Below are positions 29,603 to 37,508 of a stretch of 64,000 nucleotides of DNA, in pieces (position 1 is the first letter of the stretch; every line of letters begins with the position of its first letter). Both the position numbers and the translations under genes were made by a program. The notes below the pieces were generated by a model, which had not been told where the DNA came from, searched no databases, and saw nothing but the letters and a program-made list of their open reading frames with translations. This DNA comes from Gammaproteobacteria bacterium (GTDB lineage Bacteria; Pseudomonadota; Gammaproteobacteria; Thiohalomonadales; Thiohalomonadaceae): assembly GCA_023228645.1 (NCBI GenBank), contig JALOAT010000012.1, positions 23,322 to 87,321 of the forward strand. The letters are read 5' to 3'.

Positions 29603-30883
29603 CTAAGACACTGTTTCCATGTCTACAACATCTGCAAGCCCTTCCATTACCCGGAAGGGGTAACTTTTGCATTTGAAAAACTTGGGGTTTGTTTTATTAG
29701 TGTCTACTCTGACAATAATACCTTCTCCGATCATTCCTGAAAACTGATGGTCTTCTCCAAGATGTTCAGGACGCTCCGTGAGCTTTTCCACCAACTCACG
29801 CAAGGCTTCTTCGTCTCCGTTGTAGATCATCTGAGGGTGAACTTCAAATGTGGATTCAATTCCTCTATTCTCACACCATTGTTCCATTTCCTTTTGAGAC
29901 AAATCAATGTTTTTACCATCAACAGTTTGCCGGGTTATCCGGTAAATGTGCCACTTGTATTCACCTTCTGTGCAACCGTAGTGAAACACATTGGTATTAC
30001 CATATTTCTCTGTGTACCGCTTGTCTTTCAAAGCTTTTATGTCTCCATTAGGCATAATAGCCTTACCGTTGACAAAACCAACAATTTCTCCATACACGGT
30101 CATTCCATCTTCTAACAGAGGATAGATTTCTCTACCTACCTCGAAACGGAAAGATTCACTTCCATGAAAACCTTCTTTGTATTCTTGTTGTAGCGTGACA
30201 TTTCTACTTCCAACCACCATTTCATAATCCCCTGTAAGAGGAAAGATAGGCGCAATCTTGTTAATCAGTTTCTTCCAACGAGGAAGTTCTACTGTTCTTC
30301 GCATTTTGGCTACTCGCATGGAAGTGCCATGCCGCTTGTTATGAAAAGAAAGAAGAGCACCCACAGGAATGTTGGCCGCAAAGTGTCGGAAGTTATCGGT
30401 GTCAGAATGTTTTTCAAACAAAGGAAAAGCGTTAGCCTTTACTGTCTTGGTTCTTTGGTTTCCTATTGCCTTTCGAGCCTGTTCAGTGATGTATTTTTGA
30501 CAAATTTTAACACCATTGAGTTCATCAAATTCTGTTCCAAGTTGAGTAGGCACTTCTCCGCAGAATGCCAAGCTCTCCAGAGAAGAGAAATACCCGCTAC
30601 TACGAACTTTCAAAAAGGGTTGTGCTCGTACTTTACGATTATCATCAAAGAAACCTTTCTTATCAGAATCAGCATTCTTTTCAGAATTACGGAAAAGATT
30701 ATTTTCTCGGCAATATTGTTCTGAAAGTTGAACATCTACAGGAAAGAATACACCTATAAACCCTACAGGCAAATCCTTTGAGACAACGACAGGTTCACCA
30801 AGTACGTAGGCAATTTGAATTCGATCTGCACCGGGGATAGTCTCTACTTTATCAATCTTAGCGATAATTGCTTTGTGTGCCAT
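29603..30883 (-). CDS. RNA ligase (nucleotidyltransferase superfamily, N-terminal OB-like domain)
   Basis: The N-terminal 110 residues (HKAIIAKIDKVETIPGADRI) look like the OB domain seen in Deinococcus-type RNA ligase. KRHGTSMR at 183-190 is motif I with the adenylated lysine (Lys183). TVYGEIVG is motif III, GEGIIVRVD motif IV and FFKCKSYPFRV motif V. At 426 aa it fits the Rnl5-like group better than T4 Rnl1. It would seal broken tRNA or mRNA after healing by the adjacent kinase. Confidence 0.8.
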   Translation of the reverse strand: MAHKAIIAKIDKVETIPGADRIQIAYVLGEPVVVSKDLPVGFIGVFFPVDVQLSEQYCRENNLFRNSEKNADSDKKGFFDDNRKVRAQPFLKVRSSGYFSSLESLAFCGEVPTQLGTEFDELNGVKICQKYITEQARKAIGNQRTKTVKANAFPLFEKHSDTDNFRHFAANIPVGALLSFHNKRHGTSMRVAKMRRTVELPRWKKLINKIAPIFPLTGDYEMVVGSRNVTLQQEYKEGFHGSESFRFEVGREIYPLLEDGMTVYGEIVGFVNGKAIMPNGDIKALKDKRYTEKYGNTNVFHYGCTEGEYKWHIYRITRQTVDGKNIDLSQKEMEQWCENRGIESTFEVHPQMIYNGDEEALRELVEKLTERPEHLGEDHQFSGMIGEGIIVRVDTNKTNPKFFKCKSYPFRVMEGLADVVDMETVS

Positions 30884-30898
30884 ACTCTACCTCTTAAA

Positions 30899-31123
30899 TT
30901 AGCTCAGAAGAGCGGAAATCTTCGCAGCAATATTTTCCGCACGATTAGCCTCTTCCTTGCTCTTCTTTTGTTCAATCTGAAGACTATTAATCTCTGTTTC
31001 AATACGTGAGACGTTATCTTGTTGCTTCTGTACAATTCCTTCAAGGCGGTCAAGTACAGAAGTAAAATCTGAAATCACATTATCAACAGTATCAGTCTTC
31101 TTAAAGATATTTTTAATTTCCAT
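30899..31123 (-). CDS. Coiled-coil protein (74 aa)
   Basis: Nearly continuous heptad-type helix from residue 15 (DVISDF to KISALL). The ATG abuts the upstream stop. Possibly a structural or scaffold accessory; unknown. Confidence 0.6.
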   Translation of the reverse strand: MEIKNIFKKTDTVDNVISDFTSVLDRLEGIVQKQQDNVSRIETEINSLQIEQKKSKEEANRAENIAAKISALLS

Positions 31124-31312
31124 TTAATTCTCCTTTATTGCGATTTTTAAAAGTTTTTCCAAGTGTTGAATTTGGTTTCTGCCTTCTCGAAGAGCATAAG
31201 ATAAAATTTTATAATCTCTTTCTTCAATGGGCTTGCTACTTAGCGATATTGCTTCAAGCAGTGTAATCGCTTCTTCTAGTGTTGTCAACGATTCCTTAGA
31301 TGTTTTCTGCAT
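31124..31312 (-). CDS. Small helical protein (62 aa)
   Basis: Helical and leucine-rich, overlapping the phosphoesterase gene upstream by 17 bases. Not recognised. Confidence 0.55.
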   Translation of the reverse strand: MQKTSKESLTTLEEAITLLEAISLSSKPIEERDYKILSYALREGRNQIQHLEKLLKIAIKEN

Positions 31313-31793
31313 TTTTACTTCTCAACTCTTTTACTACGTCTTCAAAAAGAATTGGCTTATATTCTGTGTGTTCCAGACAAACGTTTCTGTATCGCCCATC
31401 AGGAATAACATTGGAATGCATGTGTCCGTGTACACAAAACTTTCCTCTAAGCTCTACAGGATGGATAGGAGCATGAGATAGCCAACATCCTTTCTTGTTA
31501 TGCAAACTATACACTTTGTTATACGTTTGTGTCAACAGTGAAAAGTTTAGGCGCTCTACATCGTGATTACCAAGAATTAAAACTTTATATCCAGGCCACT
31601 TAGCAATTTCCTCTAAAGCTTCAGACGTAAACGCCACATCTCCAAGAAACATAACAGTATCACGTTTAGTGACAACTGAATGATATTGTTCTTTTACAAA
31701 TTCATCGTGCTCTTCCGCAGAAGCAAAAGGTCGATATTTATGGATATTCCTATGCCCTCTGTGCAAGTCACTTGTTACAAAAACTCTACTCAT
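31296..31793 (-). CDS. Calcineurin-like metallophosphoesterase (165 aa)
   Basis: All core motifs are present in order: TSDLHRGHRN, FLGDVAF, LILGNHD, WLSHAPIHP and VHGHMH. They coordinate two metal ions and hydrolyse phosphoesters. Small phage enzymes of this type may remove phosphates or 2',3'-cyclic phosphates; with the kinase and RNA ligase next door, an end-processing role is reasonable but unproven. Confidence 0.85.
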   Translation of the reverse strand: MSRVFVTSDLHRGHRNIHKYRPFASAEEHDEFVKEQYHSVVTKRDTVMFLGDVAFTSEALEEIAKWPGYKVLILGNHDVERLNFSLLTQTYNKVYSLHNKKGCWLSHAPIHPVELRGKFCVHGHMHSNVIPDGRYRNVCLEHTEYKPILFEDVVKELRSKNAENI

Positions 31794-32022
31794 CTACTTT
31801 TCTCCCCAAAGCCAAAGCCACCTTATCTTGCGTTGAATAATAACAATAATCACTCTCGTAGGGAAGATCGTCAAGCTGCTGAAGAATATTTTCTACTTCC
31901 TGTGCATCTTCTTCCATAATCAAAATATAGTCGCTACCGCAATTCATCCCTCCGTCTAACATATAACTAATTTTTCGCACCAATTCTAGTAAATTGTTAA
32001 TGACTGTATCTTGGTCAACCAT
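31786..32022 (-). CDS. Hypothetical acidic protein (78 aa)
   Basis: Helical, acidic; overlaps both neighbours by eight bases, so tightly coupled. Not recognised. Confidence 0.6.
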   Translation of the reverse strand: MVDQDTVINNLLELVRKISYMLDGGMNCGSDYILIMEEDAQEVENILQQLDDLPYESDYCYYSTQDKVALALGRKVDE

Positions 32023-32257
32023 TTAATATATTCCCCATAGCGTCGGTTTCGACTTCTTTTAATCCTTTGTACTCTGCTACGATATAATAATCAGGAGCAA
32101 CATCAGGAAGGTCTTTATTGCAGTCTACTACTGCTTCTTTAGCTTCTTGTTCTGAGTCAAAATAGCGAATCCAAAAATCGCTACCCCATCCACGTTCACT
32201 TTCTCGATAAAGAACAGCGTATTTCTTTGTGAAATGTTTCGTAATAACATTAACCAT
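32015..32257 (-). CDS. Hypothetical protein (80 aa)
   Basis: KYAVLYRESERGWGSDFWIR followed by FDSEQEAKEAVVDCNKDL is a strand-helix build. The family recurs in phages without known function. Confidence 0.6.
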   Translation of the reverse strand: MVNVITKHFTKKYAVLYRESERGWGSDFWIRYFDSEQEAKEAVVDCNKDLPDVAPDYYIVAEYKGLKEVETDAMGNILNG

Positions 32258-32540
32258 CTGTAGACTCCTTTATTGGATAGTAATATGGCATTCCGTCCCA
32301 AGAGTGCCATCTCTTCACTCTCGTAAGCCAACGAATATTAGAAGTTTTCACTCCGCTACGGGCCTCCAGCACTACTGGATGCCACGCAAACCAAAGTTCT
32401 TCTGCATCTATCGTACTTTCCTTCTTACAAAACGGGAATACTAGGAAGAAACAAAGTATTTGTAACCAAAACAACACAAAGAAAATAATGAATTCTTTTG
32501 ACCCACTAAGAAATGCTTTTAAAAAATAAACTATATTCAT
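32250..32540 (-). CDS. Membrane protein (96 aa)
   Basis: Hydrophobic helix at about residues 17-36 (FIIFFVLFWLQILCFFLVFP), then an aromatic soluble part (LWFAWHPVVLEA). Starts four bases inside the upstream stop. Function unknown. Confidence 0.6.
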   Translation of the reverse strand: MNIVYFLKAFLSGSKEFIIFFVLFWLQILCFFLVFPFCKKESTIDAEELWFAWHPVVLEARSGVKTSNIRWLTRVKRWHSWDGMPYYYPIKESTDG

Positions 32541-33757
32541 TTCTCCTCCCTTTCTCTGTATGCTTCATTTACTTCCTTAATCAATTTTACGGCTAGTTCT
32601 TTTAATACGGGCGAATCAACTGTTTGATTACACTCTCTATACATTTGCTGACAGACCCAAACGTTGTTGTTCACCAACTGCAAACCTAGCGTAGCTTCTT
32701 CCTTTCCGTCTGAGAGGTGGTAAACAAGATATTGCCCACTTGCCACGTGATACGCATATCCTGCAACACAATGATGCATGATTTTACCTTCTTTGTCTAG
32801 CTGCTCTGTTGTTAAAATAGCAACAGCATTAGCATCTTCATAAGAAGATTCCTTAGGAATCCAAGAATTAGTTAGATCAAACATTCTATCTTGATCTTGT
32901 TTAACCCTCCATAAGTCTCTTTCTCTTTGGGCGAGGTTGTCGTGAAAATCCAACAAAATGTTTAAATCATTTAGAATATTATTGGGAACTCTTTCTTGCA
33001 GTCTTTGAGCCATTACTAAAGAGTCTCCTAAAATCGTAACAGTCCTTTCAATAGGGCCGAGTCGTTTTATATGAGCTACAGGCCATTGCTTCATATATTT
33101 AAGAATATTCTTCACTTCTTCTCTGCGTCTACGCCGCACCACAGTTGCGAATATTTCAAAGAAATTAGAATTATAAGATTTAATTTCTTCGGCAAAATCG
33201 GGTAAAGGTACTTTATCTACGATTCTAGAAATTTGCTTGTTTCTATGGTGGGAATTTTTAGCAAGATTCTTCCACAAACCCTTACCATATAAATCTTTCA
33301 TCTCTTGAGGTGATAAGCCTGTAGTAAGGATAAGAGGAAGAATGTTAGTTTGATTATCTTCTAGGGCTTGCGTCAGCACATCTCTGTGTTTATAGATTTT
33401 AGCTACAGCAGGGAAATGTACAGATTGTTTTTTACGTCTTCCGTACATACTGACTAAACGTTCATTCGGCCTCACTACTTTCTCAAAGAAGGTTGCCCAA
33501 GCAAATTTATACAGGAGACGAGGGGGTCTTCCCATATTATTATTCACTGCTTGATTCATTTCTTTAGAATAATAGAAGGTTGGAGAATCAAAACTAAATC
33601 GTGCGGAGTTCAACCACTCTTTCACCCTGCCTAGCCTAACAAAACAGCCTTCAATCCAATGTGTTCCGTTGGAGACTTTGGCCTTAAAACCATTAGGGTA
33701 AACAGAAATAATTTCTACAGTAATTTTAACATCGTTTTTGACACTTGTAGAACACAT
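32537..33757 (-). CDS. PcfJ-like protein (406 aa)
   Basis: The C-terminal third contains LDKEGKIMHHCVAGYAYHV, then EEATLGLQL and WVCQQMYRECNQTV. This is the PcfJ-type pattern (HHCV-x-x-Y ... Q-x-x-x-x-x-N). The N-terminal half is basic and helical. PcfJ was named from a conjugative plasmid; its molecular role is not established. The start has GGAGA upstream and lies within the end of the hydrolase gene. Confidence 0.75.
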   Translation of the reverse strand: MCSTSVKNDVKITVEIISVYPNGFKAKVSNGTHWIEGCFVRLGRVKEWLNSARFSFDSPTFYYSKEMNQAVNNNMGRPPRLLYKFAWATFFEKVVRPNERLVSMYGRRKKQSVHFPAVAKIYKHRDVLTQALEDNQTNILPLILTTGLSPQEMKDLYGKGLWKNLAKNSHHRNKQISRIVDKVPLPDFAEEIKSYNSNFFEIFATVVRRRRREEVKNILKYMKQWPVAHIKRLGPIERTVTILGDSLVMAQRLQERVPNNILNDLNILLDFHDNLAQRERDLWRVKQDQDRMFDLTNSWIPKESSYEDANAVAILTTEQLDKEGKIMHHCVAGYAYHVASGQYLVYHLSDGKEEATLGLQLVNNNVWVCQQMYRECNQTVDSPVLKELAVKLIKEVNEAYREREEK

Positions 33758-34274
33758 GATCGTCTAACTCTCCTACTTTTGTAAATATCCTAGACCAGTA
33801 CGGCTTTACTTGTTTAGTATGGTAGTGTGTTACTTTTTTGGTGTCAACCCCTAAATCTGCTTTAGCGTTGCCAGTTAACAACCTATAAGCCAATTTATAA
33901 CTCCTCTGCCATTCTTTTAAGTTAGCTTTACGACGACCTATACTACCATCACAAGTATAACTAAATTGGCACCCATCATAGACAACATCTTTAATTGTAT
34001 TCGGCCATCTCGGGTGGGCAACCCTGTTAAGAACAGTCTGCATCACTGCTAACTGTCCCTCATCGCTCTGATTTCTTGACTCGTAATACCCGATTTCAGA
34101 TAGTAATCTACATTCCTCACTTTGTAAACAAAGGGATTCCGCATTGATGTATTTTTTATACAAAGGGATATGACTGTTGTGTAACAATGGAATTGTTTCT
34201 TCTAATGAAATTACATTATGAAGCATAACCCCAAAGGAAAACAAAAATGAACATAGAAATTGTTTAAATATCAT
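33726..34274 (-). CDS. SleB-type cell-wall hydrolase (putative endolysin) with N-terminal signal/anchor
   Basis: An N-terminal hydrophobic stretch (FLCSFLFSFGVMLHNVI) suggests export. The catalytic domain shows YYESRNQSDEGQLAVMQTVL, then NRVAHPRWPNTIKDVVY, QFSYTCDG, VTHYHTKQVKPYW and a final DHVFY, typical of Hydrolase_2/SleB peptidoglycan hydrolases. With a signal-anchor it could reach the wall without a canonical holin. No clear holin or spanin lies next to it, unlike standard lysis cassettes. Confidence 0.8.
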   Translation of the reverse strand: MIFKQFLCSFLFSFGVMLHNVISLEETIPLLHNSHIPLYKKYINAESLCLQSEECRLLSEIGYYESRNQSDEGQLAVMQTVLNRVAHPRWPNTIKDVVYDGCQFSYTCDGSIGRRKANLKEWQRSYKLAYRLLTGNAKADLGVDTKKVTHYHTKQVKPYWSRIFTKVGELDDHVFYKCQKRC

Positions 34275-34683
34275 TCTCTTTAAACTTCTCCACGGCTACA
34301 CCATATTTTCTCAAGTAGTCCAATCCCTCTGAGCATCTATATTCATGTTTAAAAATAAATTTTACTATCCCTGAATCTACAATATCAATAGCACAAAATT
34401 TGCAGCAAGCATGCGTACAAAACAAGGTGGCTCCAACAGCAGTTTCATTAGATTTAATCAAACCCATCAACGCATTCTTTTCGCTATGCCTCACTTCAGG
34501 TCGTGTAACGTTGTTCTCATCTTCCAGCGGGCCATCAATGTGCTCTGGCAGCGCATTGTAGCCACAAGAAATTATCCTATTGTTTTTAACTATCACGCTT
34601 CCCACTTGAAGTCTCTCCCCAACGGAGCATTGGGCAAAAGCTTCTGCACACTCCATGTATGCTTTTTTATGCTTTGTTTTCAT
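34264..34683 (-). CDS. dCMP deaminase
   Basis: RHSEKNALMGL (His ligand, Glu shuttle) and THACCKFCAIDIVDSGI (two Cys ligands) are the deoxycytidylate deaminase site, preceded by RLQVGSVIVKNNRIISCGYN. It converts dCMP to dUMP, the ThyX substrate. ATG at 34683 keeps proper spacing from GAAGG; it overlaps the hydrolase gene by 11 bases. Confidence 0.85.
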   Translation of the reverse strand: MKTKHKKAYMECAEAFAQCSVGERLQVGSVIVKNNRIISCGYNALPEHIDGPLEDENNVTRPEVRHSEKNALMGLIKSNETAVGATLFCTHACCKFCAIDIVDSGIVKFIFKHEYRCSEGLDYLRKYGVAVEKFKENDI

Positions 34684-34685
34684 AC

Positions 34686-35213
34686 TCATCCTTCTAAATA
34701 TCTTTGAAACCTGGATTGAACTTCATCATACCATAAGTTGTAAATTGGTATATTATTTTGTTGAGCTAATACAACGGCTGTCCTAGTCCCACCACTGATT
34801 TCTCCACTCTTTGTCTCCTTCGCCCAACATATTAAAAACTTGCTTGGAGTTTCTAAATCCTTTCCTAATACTTGATAACAATTGCGTGTATGTAAAGCCT
34901 TGGCCCCATCTGAGAGTTTATCCCAAGCAGGGTGGACTTCACTTGCTAAAGCCTCTGCTTCGTGCCAGTTATCCCAAAACTTAGGGAACAGTAAACTTTC
35001 CGTAGAATAAAGGTTATTAAAACCGTACCAAGGGAGATATATTTCAGGGGTAATATCTTCTGTTGTGCCTCCTTGAAAAGCTAAGTCAGCCCCATCAGCA
35101 CCGCCTGACCTAAGAATCCAATTATCTTCGGATAGTTTTAAGGATATTTGTTTTACTATTCCGCATATATGTTCAGGTGTTTCTCTGCTTCCTACTCCGG
35201 TAAAATATTTCAT
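34686..35213 (-). CDS. SLOG-family (DprA-like Rossmann) protein
   Basis: TGVGSRETP at the start, WILRSGGADGADLAFQGG and PEIYLPWYGF are the nucleotide-binding loops of the SLOG/DprA-like fold, and the end contains SGGTRTAVVLAQ. SLOG domains bind or process nucleotides and nucleotide-derived signals, including in Thoeris defence. Its phage function is unknown; sensing or removing a host signal is possible. ATG at 35213 has GGAGAAAC upstream. Confidence 0.7.
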   Translation of the reverse strand: MKYFTGVGSRETPEHICGIVKQISLKLSEDNWILRSGGADGADLAFQGGTTEDITPEIYLPWYGFNNLYSTESLLFPKFWDNWHEAEALASEVHPAWDKLSDGAKALHTRNCYQVLGKDLETPSKFLICWAKETKSGEISGGTRTAVVLAQQNNIPIYNLWYDEVQSRFQRYLEG

Positions 35214-35223
35214 TTGTTTCTCC

Positions 35224-35263
35224 AAAAGAAAAAGGCACTAACAACCTAAGTTGAAAGTGCCTT
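35224..35263 (-). terminator. Terminator (leftward) after the phoH-clpP group
   Basis: AAGGCACT/AGTGCCTT outer and CAAC/GTTG inner stems followed on the minus strand by TTTCTTTT. Confidence 0.75.
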
Positions 35264-35281
35264 ATGATACTTCAATCTTTA

Positions 35282-35536
35282 CTAACGGGCAATAGCCTTT
35301 ACAACTTGTTTCACCGTAAAAAACCCATTACCATAGATTTTGTCAGATAGGGCCGAAGCTGTCAGCCTACTTCTAGTTTTAAAATAAACGCCATTACCAA
35401 AAGCATCAATTATGTAATACTTACAAGGCGCTTTAAATTCATCCGAAAGTCTATCTTCTTCCGAAACAACCACCACCTTTTTCTTCAGGTCTTTGGGCGT
35501 TCCTTCTGGCAGATATTGCTCCATGTCTTCAAGCAC
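35282..35536 (-). CDS. Hypothetical protein (84 aa)
   Basis: GTG at 35536 has AAAGG seven bases upstream; ATG at 35524 is an in-frame alternative. Basic C-terminus (FFTVKQVVKAIAR). Overlaps the protease gene by eight bases. Not recognised. Confidence 0.55.
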   Translation of the reverse strand: MLEDMEQYLPEGTPKDLKKKVVVVSEEDRLSDEFKAPCKYYIIDAFGNGVYFKTRSRLTASALSDKIYGNGFFTVKQVVKAIAR

Positions 35537-36182
35537 TCTTTTTCCTTTGTCGTGTTGACAGTTGTTTCTCAGGAACAATAATTTCTTGGGACTCTTGTTT
35601 CTGTATGTACTCTTGACGCCGTTGTAGTCGTTCTACAATTTCATCGTCAAACATCCAGTATTCCATACTGTTTTCGATCATGTCTTCAATTTCTTCTTCC
35701 GACATGAAACCTTCATACACTTCACCAATCAGTTTTCTTGCCCATTGGAATTTAAAATTACTTTGGTCACGTAAAGATTTTAAATCTCCCCAAGCTCCCC
35801 ACGTTGCCGAATGGCACATCATTAGAGAATTCTTCATTACAATAACATCATCACAAGCAAGCGGAATAAATGTTCCTGCACTGATTGCTGTTCCGTCAAT
35901 AATTGCACGTGTACGAGCACTTGCACTCAAAATTCCATTATAGATTGGGAGCGTTGAAAACAAGTTGCCACCAATGGTATTGATTCTGAATTCTACAACA
36001 TCGTTTTCAGTTGCACGTTCTAACGTGTTAACTACATTTCGATACTTAGAAGGCTCTGTGATTTCTTCATCTAGAAAGATGCGATAAATCTTTTGAACAT
36101 TATTTTCACAATACACTTCCAAAGTATCTTTAATGCCGAAGTCTAACTCACATCCCTCATCAAACATTTTATTATTTGTCAT
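35529..36182 (-). CDS. ClpP-like serine protease
   Basis: The 217-aa protein shows IDGTAISAGTFIPLACDDVI (nucleophile Ser in the G-x-A-x-S-A-G segment) and MMCHSATWGAWGDL (catalytic His), the ClpP/crotonase-fold pattern, after an INTIGGN oxyanion-type loop. It is not next to the capsid genes, where a separate XkdF-like protease lies. It may therefore process a different target. The stop of phoH overlaps its ATG (TAATG-like, one base). Confidence 0.75.
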   Translation of the reverse strand: MTNNKMFDEGCELDFGIKDTLEVYCENNVQKIYRIFLDEEITEPSKYRNVVNTLERATENDVVEFRINTIGGNLFSTLPIYNGILSASARTRAIIDGTAISAGTFIPLACDDVIVMKNSLMMCHSATWGAWGDLKSLRDQSNFKFQWARKLIGEVYEGFMSEEEIEDMIENSMEYWMFDDEIVERLQRRQEYIQKQESQEIIVPEKQLSTRQRKKSA

Positions 36183-36964
36183 TAAATCCCCTTATACTTC
36201 TTTTCAACTTGAGATACTGCACCTTCTGTTTCAAATATCTCTACGAATTTTCTTGTTAGTCCTGATCGTACAATATCCTCAAAGGAAAACTCTACTACCC
36301 CACAGCTAGGAATATCGTTGTTTTTAATTAGATCAGCTAAATAAACAATTCCACTTACGCCGGGGATGTCTTTCTGTTTATCATCTCCGCAAAAAGCTAA
36401 ATAAGCACCTTCTTCGGTTCTAGTAACTACACTTCTGATTTCCTCAGGCGTCATGTTTTGCGCTTCATCTACGAGTAAATAAGTTTTAGGTTCAAAACTC
36501 ATTCCACGAATAGATTCCATTGGTTGAATAACAATGGACTTCCCGAATTCAGATTCAAAACGCTGATTCCCAATTCGTTTCTTGATAGTATTAAGAATCG
36601 GTTGAACGTAAGGTTGAATCTTCTGCTCCATCGTTCCAGGCCAAAAGCCTGTTGATCTACCCATACCTACAATAGGGCGGGTGACAACAATTGTATCAAC
36701 CTCACCACGCAGATATTTGTTTGCTGCCACTGATGCCGCCAAATAGGACTTACCAGTTCCTGCGCTACCCTTCCCCACTGTGAGGGTGTTTTTCTGCAAA
36801 GAATCTAGATATTTTTTTTGATTTTCATTCTTTGCTGTAATTGGTTTGATAAGACCTTCACGCTCTTCTATAAATTTCTCCTTTACTACCTTCACTGTTT
36901 TATTTGACCGTTTTTTACGTCCACGACGACCTACACCGTAATCTTCACAATCTTCGTACACCAT
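36182..36964 (-). CDS. phoH: PhoH-like P-loop ATPase
   Basis: GSAGTGKS at residues 66-73 is Walker A and LLVDEAQN the DEAD-like Walker B; VVTRPIVGMGRSTGFWPG between them is the classic PhoH segment. An Arg/Lys-rich N-terminal tail precedes the ATPase. Common in lytic phages; related to an RNA helicase/RNase regulator, phage role unclear. First gene of the leftward block, 43-70 bases behind a consensus promoter. Confidence 0.9.
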   Translation of the reverse strand: MVYEDCEDYGVGRRGRKKRSNKTVKVVKEKFIEEREGLIKPITAKNENQKKYLDSLQKNTLTVGKGSAGTGKSYLAASVAANKYLRGEVDTIVVTRPIVGMGRSTGFWPGTMEQKIQPYVQPILNTIKKRIGNQRFESEFGKSIVIQPMESIRGMSFEPKTYLLVDEAQNMTPEEIRSVVTRTEEGAYLAFCGDDKQKDIPGVSGIVYLADLIKNNDIPSCGVVEFSFEDIVRSGLTRKFVEIFETEGAVSQVEKKYKGI

Positions 36965-37006
36965 GCCTCCTTTAACAACAAAAGAAAATAATCCCTTTCA
37001 AAATGT

Positions 37007-37035
37007 ACTTTAGTCCATCCTTGTATAAATGTCAA
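37007..37035 (-). promoter_or_regulatory. Leftward sigma70-like promoter for the phoH block
   Basis: On the minus strand TTGACA (37035-37030), 17-base spacer, TAAAGT (37012-37007). Confidence 0.8.
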
Positions 37036-37102
37036 GAGTTATGTGGCTAAACAACATATTGTTGCAAGTACGCCACGTTTGACAACATTGGATGTACATT
37101 AG

Positions 37103-37131
37103 TTGACATCCTAGCACAATTGTTGTAGAGT
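37103..37131 (+). promoter_or_regulatory. Rightward sigma70-like promoter
   Basis: TTGACA (37103-37108), 17-base spacer, TAGAGT (37126-37131); back to back with the leftward one, 67 bases apart. Confidence 0.75.
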
Positions 37132-37508
37132 GGATGGTTCTGAGGGTTTTTGTTGTACCAATTGTTCTTGACTCAGAAGAATGAAAATTCTAGCGCAAAA
37201 GAAAAGCAAGGCGCAAACAGGGAAGTTGCCGAATGTACGCTGTACACGGTAGGAGCACTGTGCCAAGACTCTATCACGAGAGGAAGGCTCCTAGGAGATT
37301 GTGTGATAAATCAATCTCTGTCTCATATCTTAGGATATTTTGCCATGTGCGGCAAGCAGGATAGCTTCGGGGAGAATGCTTACTGTGAAGACTCAACTTG
37401 AGGGAGATTAGGGATATTAATATCAACCTAGCCCTCAAGGGGAAGTTATGTTCACAGAATTCAATCAAAGAGAATAGACAATATAATATACTAATAAAGG
37501 AGTAGAGA
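37132..37508. other. Untranslated leader of about 375 bases with a long hairpin
   Basis: No convincing gene. At 37397-37439 CTTGAGGG and CCCTCAAG arms enclose TAGG/CCTA and the palindrome GATATTAATATC, giving a long structured RNA that could regulate or terminate the rightward transcript. Confidence 0.5.

Noticed and set aside
37150..37401. Open frame of 83 codons starting at a TTG in the leader between the divergent promoters
   Set aside because: No ribosome-binding site, unusual start, and it overlaps the long hairpin; composition unlike neighbouring genes.
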